A stretch of DNA of 14,813 bases from Pseudomonadota bacterium (GTDB lineage: Bacteria > Pseudomonadota > Alphaproteobacteria > Rhizobiales > Kaistiaceae). The position numbers were made by a program, and so were the translations under genes. The notes beneath the pieces are model-generated. The model was given only the letters and a program-made list of their open reading frames with translations. It had not been told where the DNA came from and searched no databases. The stretch lies in the NCBI GenBank assembly GCA_023433185.1, contig JAEZEN010000154.1, positions 1 through 14,813 of the forward strand. The letters are read 5' to 3'. Positions 1 through 7,576 of the stretch are shown piece after piece (position 1 is the stretch's first letter; each line of letters starts with the position of its first letter).

Positions 1-14
1 TGGAAGCACAGCCG

Positions 15-998
15 ATGACAGGAAACCCCGAGAACACCGCGAACGTCGTCCCGCTCGAGGAGAACGTCGAGCAACTGATGGTGCAGATTGCAAGGATGGC
101 CTACCAGCAGGATCGTTCGCTCACCGAGATCGCAGCGGAGACCGGCATCAATCGCTGGCGGGTCAGCCGGCTCCTGCAGGAAGCGCGCGACGTCGGAATC
201 GTGCGCATCGAAATCGTCCCCCGTGCTGGCCGATGCCCGGAGCTCGAGACCGGCCTGATCAAGCGCTTCGGCCTGCGCGACGCCATCGTCATTCCCGGCG
301 AGCCGTACGGTGGCCACGGACCGGAGGGCATCGCCAAGGCGGCCGGACACTATCTGGCGTCGCTGAACCCGCGCCCGTCGACGGTTGGCGTCTCCTGGGG
401 CCGAACGATGTCCGCCGTGGCCCACTGGCTTCCGCTTCGCTGGAACGAAGGCGTCACGGTCGTGCAGATCAACGGCACGGTCGCCCTCAACGCCAACGGC
501 GAGCGCACCAATGATGTGGCGGAGACCTTCGCCCGAAAGGCGAACGGCCGCTATGTGCCCCTGCCCGTTCCAGCCATCGTCGGCGAACGTGCGACGCGTG
601 AAGTGCTGGAGCGCGACCGCATCGTCCGCGACGTGCTGACGCTCGCGCGGTCTGCGGAGGTGCTGTGCTTCTCCTTCGGCAGCCTGAACGAGGACTCGGT
701 GCTGCTTCAGTCGGGCAACATCCTGCGCGCGGAGCAACGCGCGCTGCTCAAGGCGGGTGCGGTCGGCGACTTGCTCAGCCGGTTCGTCAACCGCGACGGC
801 AACATCGTCGACCCGGAACTCGACGCGCGGACGATCGGCCTGTCGCTCGATTTTCTCAAGGGCCATCCCCATGCGATCGGCATCGCGGCCGGCCCGGCCA
901 AGAACGACGTCACGATCAGTACCCTCCGAGCAGGCCTCGTCAGCGTGCTGGTCACCACCGAGACCACGGCAATCCATGTCCTGGAGCATACGCGATGA
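15..998 (+). CDS. SorC/DeoR-family sugar-binding transcriptional regulator
   Basis: This 327-residue protein has the size and layout of SorC-family regulators. A helix-turn-helix lies at about residues 34-55 (SLTEIAAETGINRWRVSRLL), and the rest is a sugar-phosphate-binding effector domain. Family landmarks include VGVSWGRTM at 124-132, GAVGD at 248-252 and the C-terminal GPAKNDVTISTLRAGLVSVLVT-like stretch at 293-314 that ends the effector domain. The ATG at 15 is supported by a GGAAG Shine-Dalgarno at 2-6 with 8-nt spacing. The gene overlaps deoC by ATGA, so the two are translationally coupled. SorC-family members include Bacillus DeoR, which senses deoxyribose-5-phosphate and controls deoC, and EryD of erythritol operons. 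Control of the downstream aldolase operon is therefore likely, with its substrate or a related sugar phosphate as inducer. The promoter and operator lie upstream of the window. Confidence 0.93.
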   Translation: MTGNPENTANVVPLEENVEQLMVQIARMAYQQDRSLTEIAAETGINRWRVSRLLQEARDVGIVRIEIVPRAGRCPELETGLIKRFGLRDAIVIPGEPYGGHGPEGIAKAAGHYLASLNPRPSTVGVSWGRTMSAVAHWLPLRWNEGVTVVQINGTVALNANGERTNDVAETFARKANGRYVPLPVPAIVGERATREVLERDRIVRDVLTLARSAEVLCFSFGSLNEDSVLLQSGNILRAEQRALLKAGAVGDLLSRFVNRDGNIVDPELDARTIGLSLDFLKGHPHAIGIAAGPAKNDVTISTLRAGLVSVLVTTETTAIHVLEHTR

Positions 999-2011
999 AC
1001 GCAATCGCAGCGAATGTGGCGCGAATGTCGGCGGGCCAGCCGCGGGGTCAGCACGGGTCGAACACCGCACGAAACGCAGGCACGGCGCTCCGGCCCGAGA
1101 TGTTCGAGGGCCATGCCGTCAATCGCTCCGCGGCCGAGCGGCGCGCCGGCACCTTGACCGCGCGCCGCTCGGTGAAGAAGGCGAACCAGGCCGCCTGGCT
1201 GGTCAATGCCATCCGATGCATGGACCTCACCACCCTCTCCGGGGACGATACCGCCGGCCGCGTCCATCGCCTCTGCGCGAAGGCCCGCGAGCCGCTCGCC
1301 CCACGCCTCGTGGAGGGTCTCGGCGTCGGCGCGATGAAGATCACGGTGGGGGCGGTTTGCGTCTATCCGACGATGGTCGGCCATGCCGTGAAGGCCCTGC
1401 AAGGCTCCGGCATACCGGTCGCATCGGTCGCCACCGGGTTTCCCGCCGGGCTGTTGCCGCTCCGCCTGCGGCTCGAGGAAATTCGCTACGCCGTCGAAGA
1501 AGGCGCGGACGAGATCGATATCGTCATCACCCGCGAGCACGTCCTGAAGCGTGTCTGGAGCGCGCTTCATGACGAGGTCAGCCAGATGCGGGAAGCCTGC
1601 GGCTCCGCCCACATGAAGGCGATCCTCGCGACCGGCGACCTCGAGACCCTCCGCAACGTCTACGCGGCCTCGATGGTGGCCATGCAGGCCGGTGCCGACT
1701 TCATCAAGACCTCGACCGGAAAGGAAGGCGTCAACGCCACACTGCCGGTCAGCCTGGTCATGGCCCGTGCCATCCGCGACTACGGGATGGAGACCGGGTT
1801 CAGGATCGGCTTCAAGCCGGCGGGCGGCATGAAGAGCGCGAAGGATGCGCTTGCCTGGCAGATCCTCATGAGAGAGGAACTCGGCACCGAATGGCTGCGA
1901 CCGGAGCTCTTCCGACTCGGCGCTTCGTCGATGCTCGCCGACATAGAACGCCAGCTTGAACACCATATCACCGGCCGCTACGCGGCGTCGCACCGCCACG
2001 CCATCGCCTGA
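995..2011 (+). CDS. deoC: Deoxyribose-phosphate aldolase, long eukaryote-like form
   Basis: This class I aldolase cleaves 2-deoxyribose-5-phosphate to glyceraldehyde-3-phosphate and acetaldehyde. The product is 338 residues. Visible active-site elements are DLTTL at 77-81, VCVYP at 121-125, the DEID segment ending at Asp175, the Schiff-base lysine Lys238 in FIKTSTGKEG, and the second catalytic lysine Lys274 in GFKPAGG. The C-terminal part (GTEWLRPELFRLGASSML, then HHITGRYA) resembles animal DERA far more than the ~259-residue E. coli enzyme. The reading frame stays open further upstream, but the ATG at 995 is preferred: it overlaps the regulator stop as ATGA and has GGAG at 983-986 with 8-nt spacing. 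Residues 1-35 are poorly conserved-looking and Arg/Gly/Asn-rich. The next gene starts 11 bp after the stop. The true substrate could be another 2-deoxy or related sugar phosphate. Confidence 0.95.
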   Translation: MNAIAANVARMSAGQPRGQHGSNTARNAGTALRPEMFEGHAVNRSAAERRAGTLTARRSVKKANQAAWLVNAIRCMDLTTLSGDDTAGRVHRLCAKAREPLAPRLVEGLGVGAMKITVGAVCVYPTMVGHAVKALQGSGIPVASVATGFPAGLLPLRLRLEEIRYAVEEGADEIDIVITREHVLKRVWSALHDEVSQMREACGSAHMKAILATGDLETLRNVYAASMVAMQAGADFIKTSTGKEGVNATLPVSLVMARAIRDYGMETGFRIGFKPAGGMKSAKDALAWQILMREELGTEWLRPELFRLGASSMLADIERQLEHHITGRYAASHRHAIA

Positions 2012-2022
2012 GGACACCGATC

Positions 2023-4386
2023 GTGACGTCAATCGCCGAACTGATCGAGACCATGGAATACGGCCCGGCACCGGAGAACCCGGACATCGTCAATGCATGG
2101 CTCGCCGACAATGAGGCCGGCTTCGGGCACTACATCGCGGGCGCTTTCACGAGGCCGGGCAAGACATTTGCGATCACCAATCCCGCCACCGGCGAGACGG
2201 TGGCAAGGGTGACGGAGGGCAGCACCGAGGACGTCGACACGGCGGTGAAGGCGGCGGCGGCGGCCTTCCCGAAATGGTCCGCTCTGCCCGGCCACGAGCG
2301 CGCCCGATGGCTCTATGCCCTCGCCCGTCACATCCAGCAGCATTCCCGCTTCCTCGCCGTTCTGGAATCGATCGACAACGGCAAGCCGATCCGTGAATCC
2401 CGCGACATCGACGTGCCGCTGGTCGCACGCCACTTCTACCACCACGCCGGATGGGCGGAGATCGTCGACACCGAGTTCCCCGACGCGCGCCCGGTCGGCG
2501 TATGCGGCCAGGTGATCCCCTGGAATTTCCCGCTCCTCATGCTGGCGTGGAAGATTGCGCCGGCCCTCGCGGCCGGCAACACCGTGGTCCTCAAGCCCGC
2601 CGAGTATACCCCCCTGACGGCGCTCGCCTTCGCCAGAATCTGCGACGAGGTCGGCTTGCCGAAGGGCGTCGTCAACATCGTCACGGGAGGCGGCGAGACG
2701 GGCGCGGCGATCGTCGCCCACCCCGGTGTCGACAAGGTCGCCTTCACCGGTTCCACCGAGGTCGGCAAGCTCATCCGCCGCCAGACGGCCGGCTCCGGCA
2801 AGAAGCTGACGCTTGAGCTCGGCGGCAAGTCGCCCTTCATCGTCTTCTCGGACGCCGATCTCGACGCCGCGGTGGAAGGGGTCGTCGACGCGATCTGGTT
2901 CAACCAGGGGCAGGTTTGCTGCGCCGGCTCGCGAATACTCGTTGCCGAGGGCGCGGCCGACCGTTTGGTCGCACTCCTCAAGGCACGCATGAAGCATCTG
3001 CGTGTCGGCGATCCGCTCGACAAGTCGACCGATGTCGGGGCGATCGTTCATCCGGTCCAGCTCTCCCGCATCAGGGAACTCGTGGCGCAAGGTGTCGCGG
3101 AAGGGGCCGTGCTGCACCAGGGCACCGCGCCAGCCGGGTGCTTCTACCCGCCGACCCTCGTGACCGAGGTCGAGCCAGCCTCGATCCTGGCCACCGAGGA
3201 GATCTTCGGGCCGGTCGTCACGCTCACGACGTTCCGAACACCGAGGGACGCCATCCAGCTCGCCAACAACACCCGCTACGGACTCGCGGCCTCCGTCTGG
3301 TCCGAGAACATCAACCAGTCGCTGGGTGTCGCGGCCGAGCTCAAGGCCGGCGTCGTGTGGATCAACTGCACGAACGTGTTCGATGCGGGTGCGGGTTTCG
3401 GCGGCTATCGCGAGAGCGGCTACGGCCGGGAGGGAGGGCGCGAGGGCATGATGGCATACCTCGCCTTCCCGACGCCGCAGGCCGCGATGAGCCCCGATGC
3501 ACCGTCGCCGATCGCCCCGGTGCCGGGACTGGGCGGTGCGGTCGTCGGCATAGACCGGACTGCGAAGCTGTTCATCGGCGGCAATCAAAGGCGCCCCGAT
3601 TCCGGCTACGCCTATCCTGTCGTCGGCACGAAGGGTACTGCTGTCGGGCTCGCCGGCCATGGCAATCGCAAGGACATCCGGGATGCCGTGGAAGCGGCGA
3701 CCGGTGTCAAGGGCTGGGGCGCATCGACCGGACACGGCCGCGCGCAGGTTCTCTACTATATCGGCGAGAATCTCTCCGCCCGCGCAGATGAATTCGCACG
3801 GCGCCTGCAGAGCTTCGGCCGGCCACCGGCGGCCGCCAGGGCCGAGGTCGAGACCTCCATCCGAAGGTGCTTCTGGTATGCCGCGCAGGCCGACAAGTTC
3901 GATGGCGCCGTGCACCAGACGAAGTCGGCCCACGTCACGATCGCCATGCATGAGGCACTCGGCGTCGTCGGCATTTGCTGCCCAACCGCCAGTCCGCTCC
4001 TCGGTTTCCTGTCGCTGGTCCTGCCCGCGATCGCGATGGGGAATTGCGTGGTCGCCGTGCCGTCGCAGTCCCATCCGCTGGCTGCGACCGATCTCTACCA
4101 GGTCCTCGAAACGTCCGACGTTCCCGGCGGCGTGGTCAACATCGTGAGCGGCGAGCGCGACGCGCTGGCAAGGACCCTTGCCGAGCACGACGGCGTCGAC
4201 GCCATCTGGTACTTCGGCAGCAGCGACGGAATGCGGATGGTCGAGGCCGCCTCCGCGGGCAACCTCAAGCAGACCTGGACGGAAGCTGGCGGGGCACGCG
4301 ACTGGGCCGGACGCGACGGTTTCGGCCGTCCGTTCCTGCAGCGGGCGACGCAGGTCAAGAACATCTGGGTGCCCTACGGCGAATGA
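2023..4386 (+). CDS. ALDH16-type aldehyde dehydrogenase with degenerate second domain
   Basis: The 787-residue product has a complete NAD(P)-dependent aldehyde dehydrogenase (about 35-485) followed by a second, partial ALDH fold (about 513-787). This is the architecture of the ALDH16 family. The first domain keeps IPWNFP (Asn168), the cofactor-site lysine in VVLKPAE (Lys191), the general base Glu265 in LELGGKS, the nucleophile Cys299 in NQGQVCCAGSR and EEIFGPV (Glu393), so it should be active. The second domain retains Rossmann-like parts (MHEALGVVGICCP; AIAMGNCVVAVPS) but stops before any catalytic-cysteine segment, so it is non-catalytic. The GTG start at 2023 has GAGGA at 2010-2014 with 8-nt spacing. 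The gene sits between deoC and a HAD gene, so oxidation of the aldehyde released by the aldolase (acetaldehyde to acetate) is the simplest role. That role is inference. Confidence 0.92.
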   Translation: MTSIAELIETMEYGPAPENPDIVNAWLADNEAGFGHYIAGAFTRPGKTFAITNPATGETVARVTEGSTEDVDTAVKAAAAAFPKWSALPGHERARWLYALARHIQQHSRFLAVLESIDNGKPIRESRDIDVPLVARHFYHHAGWAEIVDTEFPDARPVGVCGQVIPWNFPLLMLAWKIAPALAAGNTVVLKPAEYTPLTALAFARICDEVGLPKGVVNIVTGGGETGAAIVAHPGVDKVAFTGSTEVGKLIRRQTAGSGKKLTLELGGKSPFIVFSDADLDAAVEGVVDAIWFNQGQVCCAGSRILVAEGAADRLVALLKARMKHLRVGDPLDKSTDVGAIVHPVQLSRIRELVAQGVAEGAVLHQGTAPAGCFYPPTLVTEVEPASILATEEIFGPVVTLTTFRTPRDAIQLANNTRYGLAASVWSENINQSLGVAAELKAGVVWINCTNVFDAGAGFGGYRESGYGREGGREGMMAYLAFPTPQAAMSPDAPSPIAPVPGLGGAVVGIDRTAKLFIGGNQRRPDSGYAYPVVGTKGTAVGLAGHGNRKDIRDAVEAATGVKGWGASTGHGRAQVLYYIGENLSARADEFARRLQSFGRPPAAARAEVETSIRRCFWYAAQADKFDGAVHQTKSAHVTIAMHEALGVVGICCPTASPLLGFLSLVLPAIAMGNCVVAVPSQSHPLAATDLYQVLETSDVPGGVVNIVSGERDALARTLAEHDGVDAIWYFGSSDGMRMVEAASAGNLKQTWTEAGGARDWAGRDGFGRPFLQRATQVKNIWVPYGE

Positions 4387-5099
4387 TCATCTTCGATTGC
4401 GACGGCGTGCTGGTGGACAGCGAGATCCTGTCCAACAGCATCGATGCCGAACTGATGACCGGGGTGGGCCATGCGATCTCCGCTTCCGAGCTGATCGAAA
4501 ATTTCATCGGCCGGCCGAAGGCAGAAATCTGGGCGGACATCGCCGGCCGCCGCGGCGTTCCATGGCCGGACGGACTCCTGGCGAAGGCCGAATCGATCCT
4601 CGTCGAGCGCTTCGCGACCGACCTTCAGCCGGTCGATGGGGCGATCGAGGCGGTGGCCGCCTTGCCTGGTCCGCTCGCCGTGGCCTCGTCATCGGCGCTG
4701 CCCAAGCTGCGTCTGGCGCTTGCGGTCACCGGCCTGCTGCAGCGTTTCGATCCGCGCGTCTTTTCGGCGAGCCAGGTGGCCCGCGGCAAGCCCGAGCCGG
4801 ACGTCTTCCTCCATGCGGCCGATCGCTGCGGCGTCCGCCCGGGCGACTGCATCGTCGTCGAGGACAGCGTGGCAGGCGTCACGGCCGCACGGCGCGCCGG
4901 CATGCGGGTGCTCGGCTTCACGGGTGGACGGCATTCCTATCGCGGACATGCCGACAAGCTCGCCGCCGGGGGCGCCCTCGAAGTCGTGGCGCACATGCGC
5001 GACCTGCCCGCGCGCCTCGGGGCGCTGGGCCGACCGCCCTCCGGCGGCCCTCCATCGCCGGCGGTCAGTACCGGGTCGTCGAGGTCACCGGCGAGGTGA
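4383..5099 (+). CDS. HAD-superfamily hydrolase (beta-phosphoglucomutase/phosphatase-like)
   Basis: The 238-residue product is a subfamily I HAD enzyme with a small helical cap. Motif I is FDCDGVLVDSE with nucleophile Asp5 and acid/base Asp7. Motif II is the Ser in VASSS at 100-104. Motif III is Lys136 in GKPEPD. Motif IV is VVEDS with Glu160/Asp161. The GFTGG...GHADKL...GA pattern near 178-199 is typical of sugar-phosphate phosphatases of this group. The ATG at 4383 overlaps the ALDH stop as ATGA; its Shine-Dalgarno is weak, so translational coupling is likely. The substrate is unknown. In this operon it may dephosphorylate a sugar phosphate or a dead-end product of the pathway. Residues 216-238 form a Pro/Ser/Gly-rich tail, and its end overlaps the 3' end of the convergent RpiR gene by 35 bp. 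Confidence 0.9.
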   Translation: MIIFDCDGVLVDSEILSNSIDAELMTGVGHAISASELIENFIGRPKAEIWADIAGRRGVPWPDGLLAKAESILVERFATDLQPVDGAIEAVAALPGPLAVASSSALPKLRLALAVTGLLQRFDPRVFSASQVARGKPEPDVFLHAADRCGVRPGDCIVVEDSVAGVTAARRAGMRVLGFTGGRHSYRGHADKLAAGGALEVVAHMRDLPARLGALGRPPSGGPPSPAVSTGSSRSPAR

Positions 5100-5964
5100 A
5101 CTCCAGTCCCTTGCTGGCGATGCTCGGGTTGCGCAGCGCGTAGAGCGAATAGAGCACGTCGATCACCTGCAGCTGGGCGATCTTGGCCATCATCGACTCG
5201 TGGTAGGCGGCACTTCCGGCGGGACCGGTGACGGTCGGGGTGTAGAGCCTGATATCCGAATAGCGCACGATCGGACTGTCGGCGAAGGACGTGATGCACA
5301 TGGTGGTGGTGCCCCTGTCCTTGGCCGTTCGCATCGCATCGACCGTCGAGATCGTGCGGCCCGAGTTCGAGACGCCGATCGCCAGCTTGCCGGGCCCGAG
5401 CGTCGCAATCGACACCTGCCGGACGTTCACATCGCGGAAGAACTGGCAGCTCTTGCCGACGCGCATGAAGCGGAACAGGGCGTTCTCGACCGACAGCAGC
5501 GACACGCCGGTGGCGAAGAATGCGATGGTCTCCGCGTTCTCGATCGCCTGAACCGCTGCATCGAGATGATCGATGTTGAGCGTCGTCGCCGTATCCTGGA
5601 CGGTCTGAAGGTAGCGCGTGGAGATCTTGGAGACCACCGTCGGGCCGTCGTCGCCTTCGTCGATATCCTCGTAGAACTTCGCGTCGCCGACGGACGATGA
5701 GCCCGACCGGGAATGGTTCTGGGAGAGTTCCTCGGCAATGAGGATCTTGAAGAGCTGAAAGCTCGCAACGTCGACCTCCCGGACGAAGCGCGTGACGGTC
5801 GATTCCGATACCTTGCACTCAGCGGCGAGGTCCTTGATCGAAATCGACTTGACCTGTTCGGGAGACTTCAGGACGCGCTCGGCAATCCGCCGGAGCGCCG
5901 GATTGAGGTACGGGGACATGTACCGCAACCGGCTGAGTATCCCAACCTGCATGGCAGCGGACAT
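5065..5964 (-). CDS. MurR/RpiR-family transcriptional regulator
   Basis: The 299-residue product has an N-terminal RpiR-type HTH domain (about 1-80; recognition region ISIKDLAAECKVSESTVTRF at 41-60) and a SIS sugar-phosphate-binding domain (about 130-270; GVSNSGRTIST at 197-207). The linker at 82-110 is acidic and low-complexity. The ATG at 5964 has GGAG at 5973-5976 with 8-nt spacing. It is the last gene of the minus-strand polyol/sugar operon, 83 bp after the epimerase gene, and that gap contains an operator-like element. RpiR proteins usually repress sugar catabolic operons and are relieved by a phosphorylated sugar, so control of operon 2 together with autoregulation is likely. Its end runs 35 bp into the HAD gene on the other strand. 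Confidence 0.93.
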   Translation of the reverse strand: MSAAMQVGILSRLRYMSPYLNPALRRIAERVLKSPEQVKSISIKDLAAECKVSESTVTRFVREVDVASFQLFKILIAEELSQNHSRSGSSSVGDAKFYEDIDEGDDGPTVVSKISTRYLQTVQDTATTLNIDHLDAAVQAIENAETIAFFATGVSLLSVENALFRFMRVGKSCQFFRDVNVRQVSIATLGPGKLAIGVSNSGRTISTVDAMRTAKDRGTTTMCITSFADSPIVRYSDIRLYTPTVTGPAGSAAYHESMMAKIAQLQVIDVLYSLYALRNPSIASKGLEFTSPVTSTTRY

Positions 5965-6009
5965 GAAAACGTCTCCAATTCCCAGACGACCGACGCGGGG
6001 CGCGGGCTT

Positions 6010-6018
6010 CTCATAGCA
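6010..6018 (-). promoter_or_regulatory. Possible extended -10 of the RpiR gene promoter
   Basis: Read on the minus strand this is TGCTATGAG, resembling an extended -10 (TGn followed by TATGAG). It lies about 45 nt upstream of the RpiR start and just downstream of the operator-like element at 6023-6039. No convincing -35 is visible at 16-18 nt, so this is tentative. If real, the repressor gene has its own promoter in addition to read-through from the operon. Confidence 0.22.
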
Positions 6019-6022
6019 TGTC

Positions 6023-6039
6023 TACGGAAATTTTCTCGA
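6023..6039. promoter_or_regulatory. Operator-like element in front of the RpiR gene
   Basis: The plus-strand sequence TACGGAAATTTTCTCGA contains the inverted repeat GAAA-T-TTTC. It matches 13 of 17 positions of TACAGAATTTTATTCGA at 12152-12168 in the main operon promoter. It occupies the short gap between the epimerase stop and the RpiR start, where an autoregulatory site would be expected. Known rhizobial RpiR-family regulators bind AT-rich inverted repeats with GAA/TTC half-sites. Assignment to this particular regulator is inference. Confidence 0.4.
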
Positions 6040-6047
6040 TGGGACCC

Positions 6048-6926
6048 CTACCAAGGTTTCACGGCCTCCCGCGCCAGCGAAACCGCCCCTTGGAGAAAAT
6101 CGAACGAGCGTTTCGCGACGACTTCGGCGTCGTCCCAGCCGTGTCGCCAGAGGCTGACGCCGCCCACCAGGTCCGGGCCCAGCCGCCGCGCCGAAAAGCA
6201 CTCGATGGTGAAGTCGCCCGCATAGCCCACAGCCGCCAGGGACCGGAAGTAGGTGGTCCAGTCGAAGGTCCCGGCCCCTACCTCGCCGCGATGGTTGTCG
6301 GCGACGTGGGCATAGCCGAGAAAGGCCGCATTGCGGGAGATCGCCGCGGCAATGTCCGCCTCCTCGATGTTCATGTGGAACGTGTCCATGTGGATGAACA
6401 GGTTCCGGCCTTCCGACCTGCGGATCAGCTCGGCCGCCTGATCGAGGGAGTTGACCATATGGGACTCGTAGCGGTTGACCGGCTCCAGCCCCAGCTTGAG
6501 GCCGAGACCGCCCGCATGGGCATCGAGCCGCGACAATGCCTCTGCCACGCGGTCGCGCTGGGCGGCGGAAGGCGGCGAAGGATAGCGGTTGAAGGCTGCG
6601 TAGGTTATGCCGCTGACGCCCGGGGCGCCGAGTTCGGCGGCAATGTCCAGGCAGCACCGCACCATTGCCTCACCGCGCCCCGCCACCCCCGCATCGTCGC
6701 TCGAAATATCCGCCGAGGCGGGCAGCGCCATCCCGAGCCGCGGGGCGAGTCCGGCATCGGCGATCACCTTCCTCGTCATGCCCACGTCGAGCGTGGCGGG
6801 ATCGAAGATCAGGACCTCCATCAGTTCGTAGCCGATCCTGCTCGCCGTCTCGCAAGCGGCGCGCGCATTCGCCTCGGACCAGTCGTCGGTAAAGGCGAGG
6901 CTGTGGATTCCGAGCTTTCCCTTCAT
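6048..6926 (-). CDS. TIM-barrel sugar (phosphate) epimerase/isomerase, D-tagatose 3-epimerase-like
   Basis: The 292-residue product belongs to the xylose-isomerase-like TIM barrels. It carries the metal-site pattern of ketose 3-epimerases: Glu148 in LEPVNRYE, Asp181 in IHMDTFHMNIEE, His207 in AHVADNHRGE and Glu242 in IECFS. These lie two residues before the published ligands of Agrobacterium psicose 3-epimerase (150, 183, 209, 244), which is a close match in spacing. The likely chemistry is metal-dependent C3 epimerisation or isomerisation of a ketose. Related barrels, such as EryC of erythritol operons, act on phosphorylated ketoses, so a ketose phosphate is equally possible. The start at 6926 follows GGGGGAGAG; an overlapping ATG 5 nt upstream runs into a stop after two codons and is rejected. 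It lies 34 bp after the cupin isomerase gene. Confidence 0.88.
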   Translation of the reverse strand: MKGKLGIHSLAFTDDWSEANARAACETASRIGYELMEVLIFDPATLDVGMTRKVIADAGLAPRLGMALPASADISSDDAGVAGRGEAMVRCCLDIAAELGAPGVSGITYAAFNRYPSPPSAAQRDRVAEALSRLDAHAGGLGLKLGLEPVNRYESHMVNSLDQAAELIRRSEGRNLFIHMDTFHMNIEEADIAAAISRNAAFLGYAHVADNHRGEVGAGTFDWTTYFRSLAAVGYAGDFTIECFSARRLGPDLVGGVSLWRHGWDDAEVVAKRSFDFLQGAVSLAREAVKPW

Positions 6927-6960
6927 CTCATCTCTCCCCCGATGCGGCCGCCGCCGGCCC

Positions 6961-7536
6961 TCACCCGGGCCAGTTCGGGTTGTCGACCAGGGTCGGCATG
7001 CCGCCGCGGTCGACGAGCCGCTTGCGGAACCCGCGCGTGGCGATCGTGCCGTAGTCGTGTCCCGCGTGGCCGGGGAACGCGAAGAACAGGACGAAGGGCT
7101 CCGTGTCGGAGACGTTGATCGCCCTGTGTGCCCAGCAACCCGGCACGTAGACGCACGTCCCGGCGGTCATCTCGCGCCACTCGACGTCGCCATCCGGGGT
7201 CTCCATCATCATGCCGCCGTGACCGGAGAGGCAGTAGTACACCTCGGCGGTGTCGAGCACGGTGTGGAAGTGGCCCTTCGTCAGGTAATACTCGTCACCG
7301 ATCCGTCCAGGCCGGAGGATGGTGGTGCCGTAGGCGACATTGCCGGCGGTCTCCGGGACACCCATGTCGAAATACTCGTAGACCATGGGATCGCTGTCCG
7401 ACAGCGCGGCATCAAAGGCGGCGCGGTCGAGGAAGTAGCCCTTCAGCGTAGAAAGGGGCCGACGAACCGGCTCACGCGTGCTCGACTTGCCGGTCCTGAC
7501 GTCGAAGTCGACGGAAGTCGGCATCATCAGCGTCAT
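6961..7536 (-). CDS. Cupin-type glucose-6-phosphate isomerase family protein
   Basis: The 191-residue product is a single-domain cupin of the archaeal-type phosphoglucose isomerase family, whose members are about 190 residues long and depend on a divalent metal. The metal site is visible: His89 and His91 in TKGHFH, Glu98 in TAEVYY and His137 in CWAHRAIN, with YGTTILRPG at 69-77 and YEYF at 53-56 also family-like. It interconverts an aldose phosphate and a ketose phosphate; the known reaction is glucose-6-P to fructose-6-P. In this operon the substrate may be a different ketose phosphate. The ATG at 7536 has an ideal AGGAGG (7544-7549) with 7-nt spacing, so the frame open further upstream is not coding. 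The kinase gene ends 40 bp before it. Confidence 0.9.
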   Translation of the reverse strand: MTLMMPTSVDFDVRTGKSSTREPVRRPLSTLKGYFLDRAAFDAALSDSDPMVYEYFDMGVPETAGNVAYGTTILRPGRIGDEYYLTKGHFHTVLDTAEVYYCLSGHGGMMMETPDGDVEWREMTAGTCVYVPGCWAHRAINVSDTEPFVLFFAFPGHAGHDYGTIATRGFRKRLVDRGGMPTLVDNPNWPG

Positions 7537-7576
7537 GGACAGTCCTCCTTCCAGGATGCTGCCCGGCGGCTGCCGG

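Noticed and set aside
707..4188. Long open frames on the minus strand opposite the deoC and ALDH16 genes (454 and 719 codons)
   Set aside because: They are antisense to well-conserved genes and their translations are Arg/Gly/Asp-rich with no domain. High GC removes stop codons from such frames.
5034..5047. Hairpin CCGCC-N4-GGCGG near the end of the HAD gene
   Set aside because: The stem is only 5 bp, lies inside coding sequence and has no T-run, so it is not a credible intrinsic terminator.
4636..5700. Plus-strand 354-codon frame running through the HAD and RpiR genes
   Set aside because: It crosses two convergent genes with clear motifs and its translation is Arg-rich with no domain.
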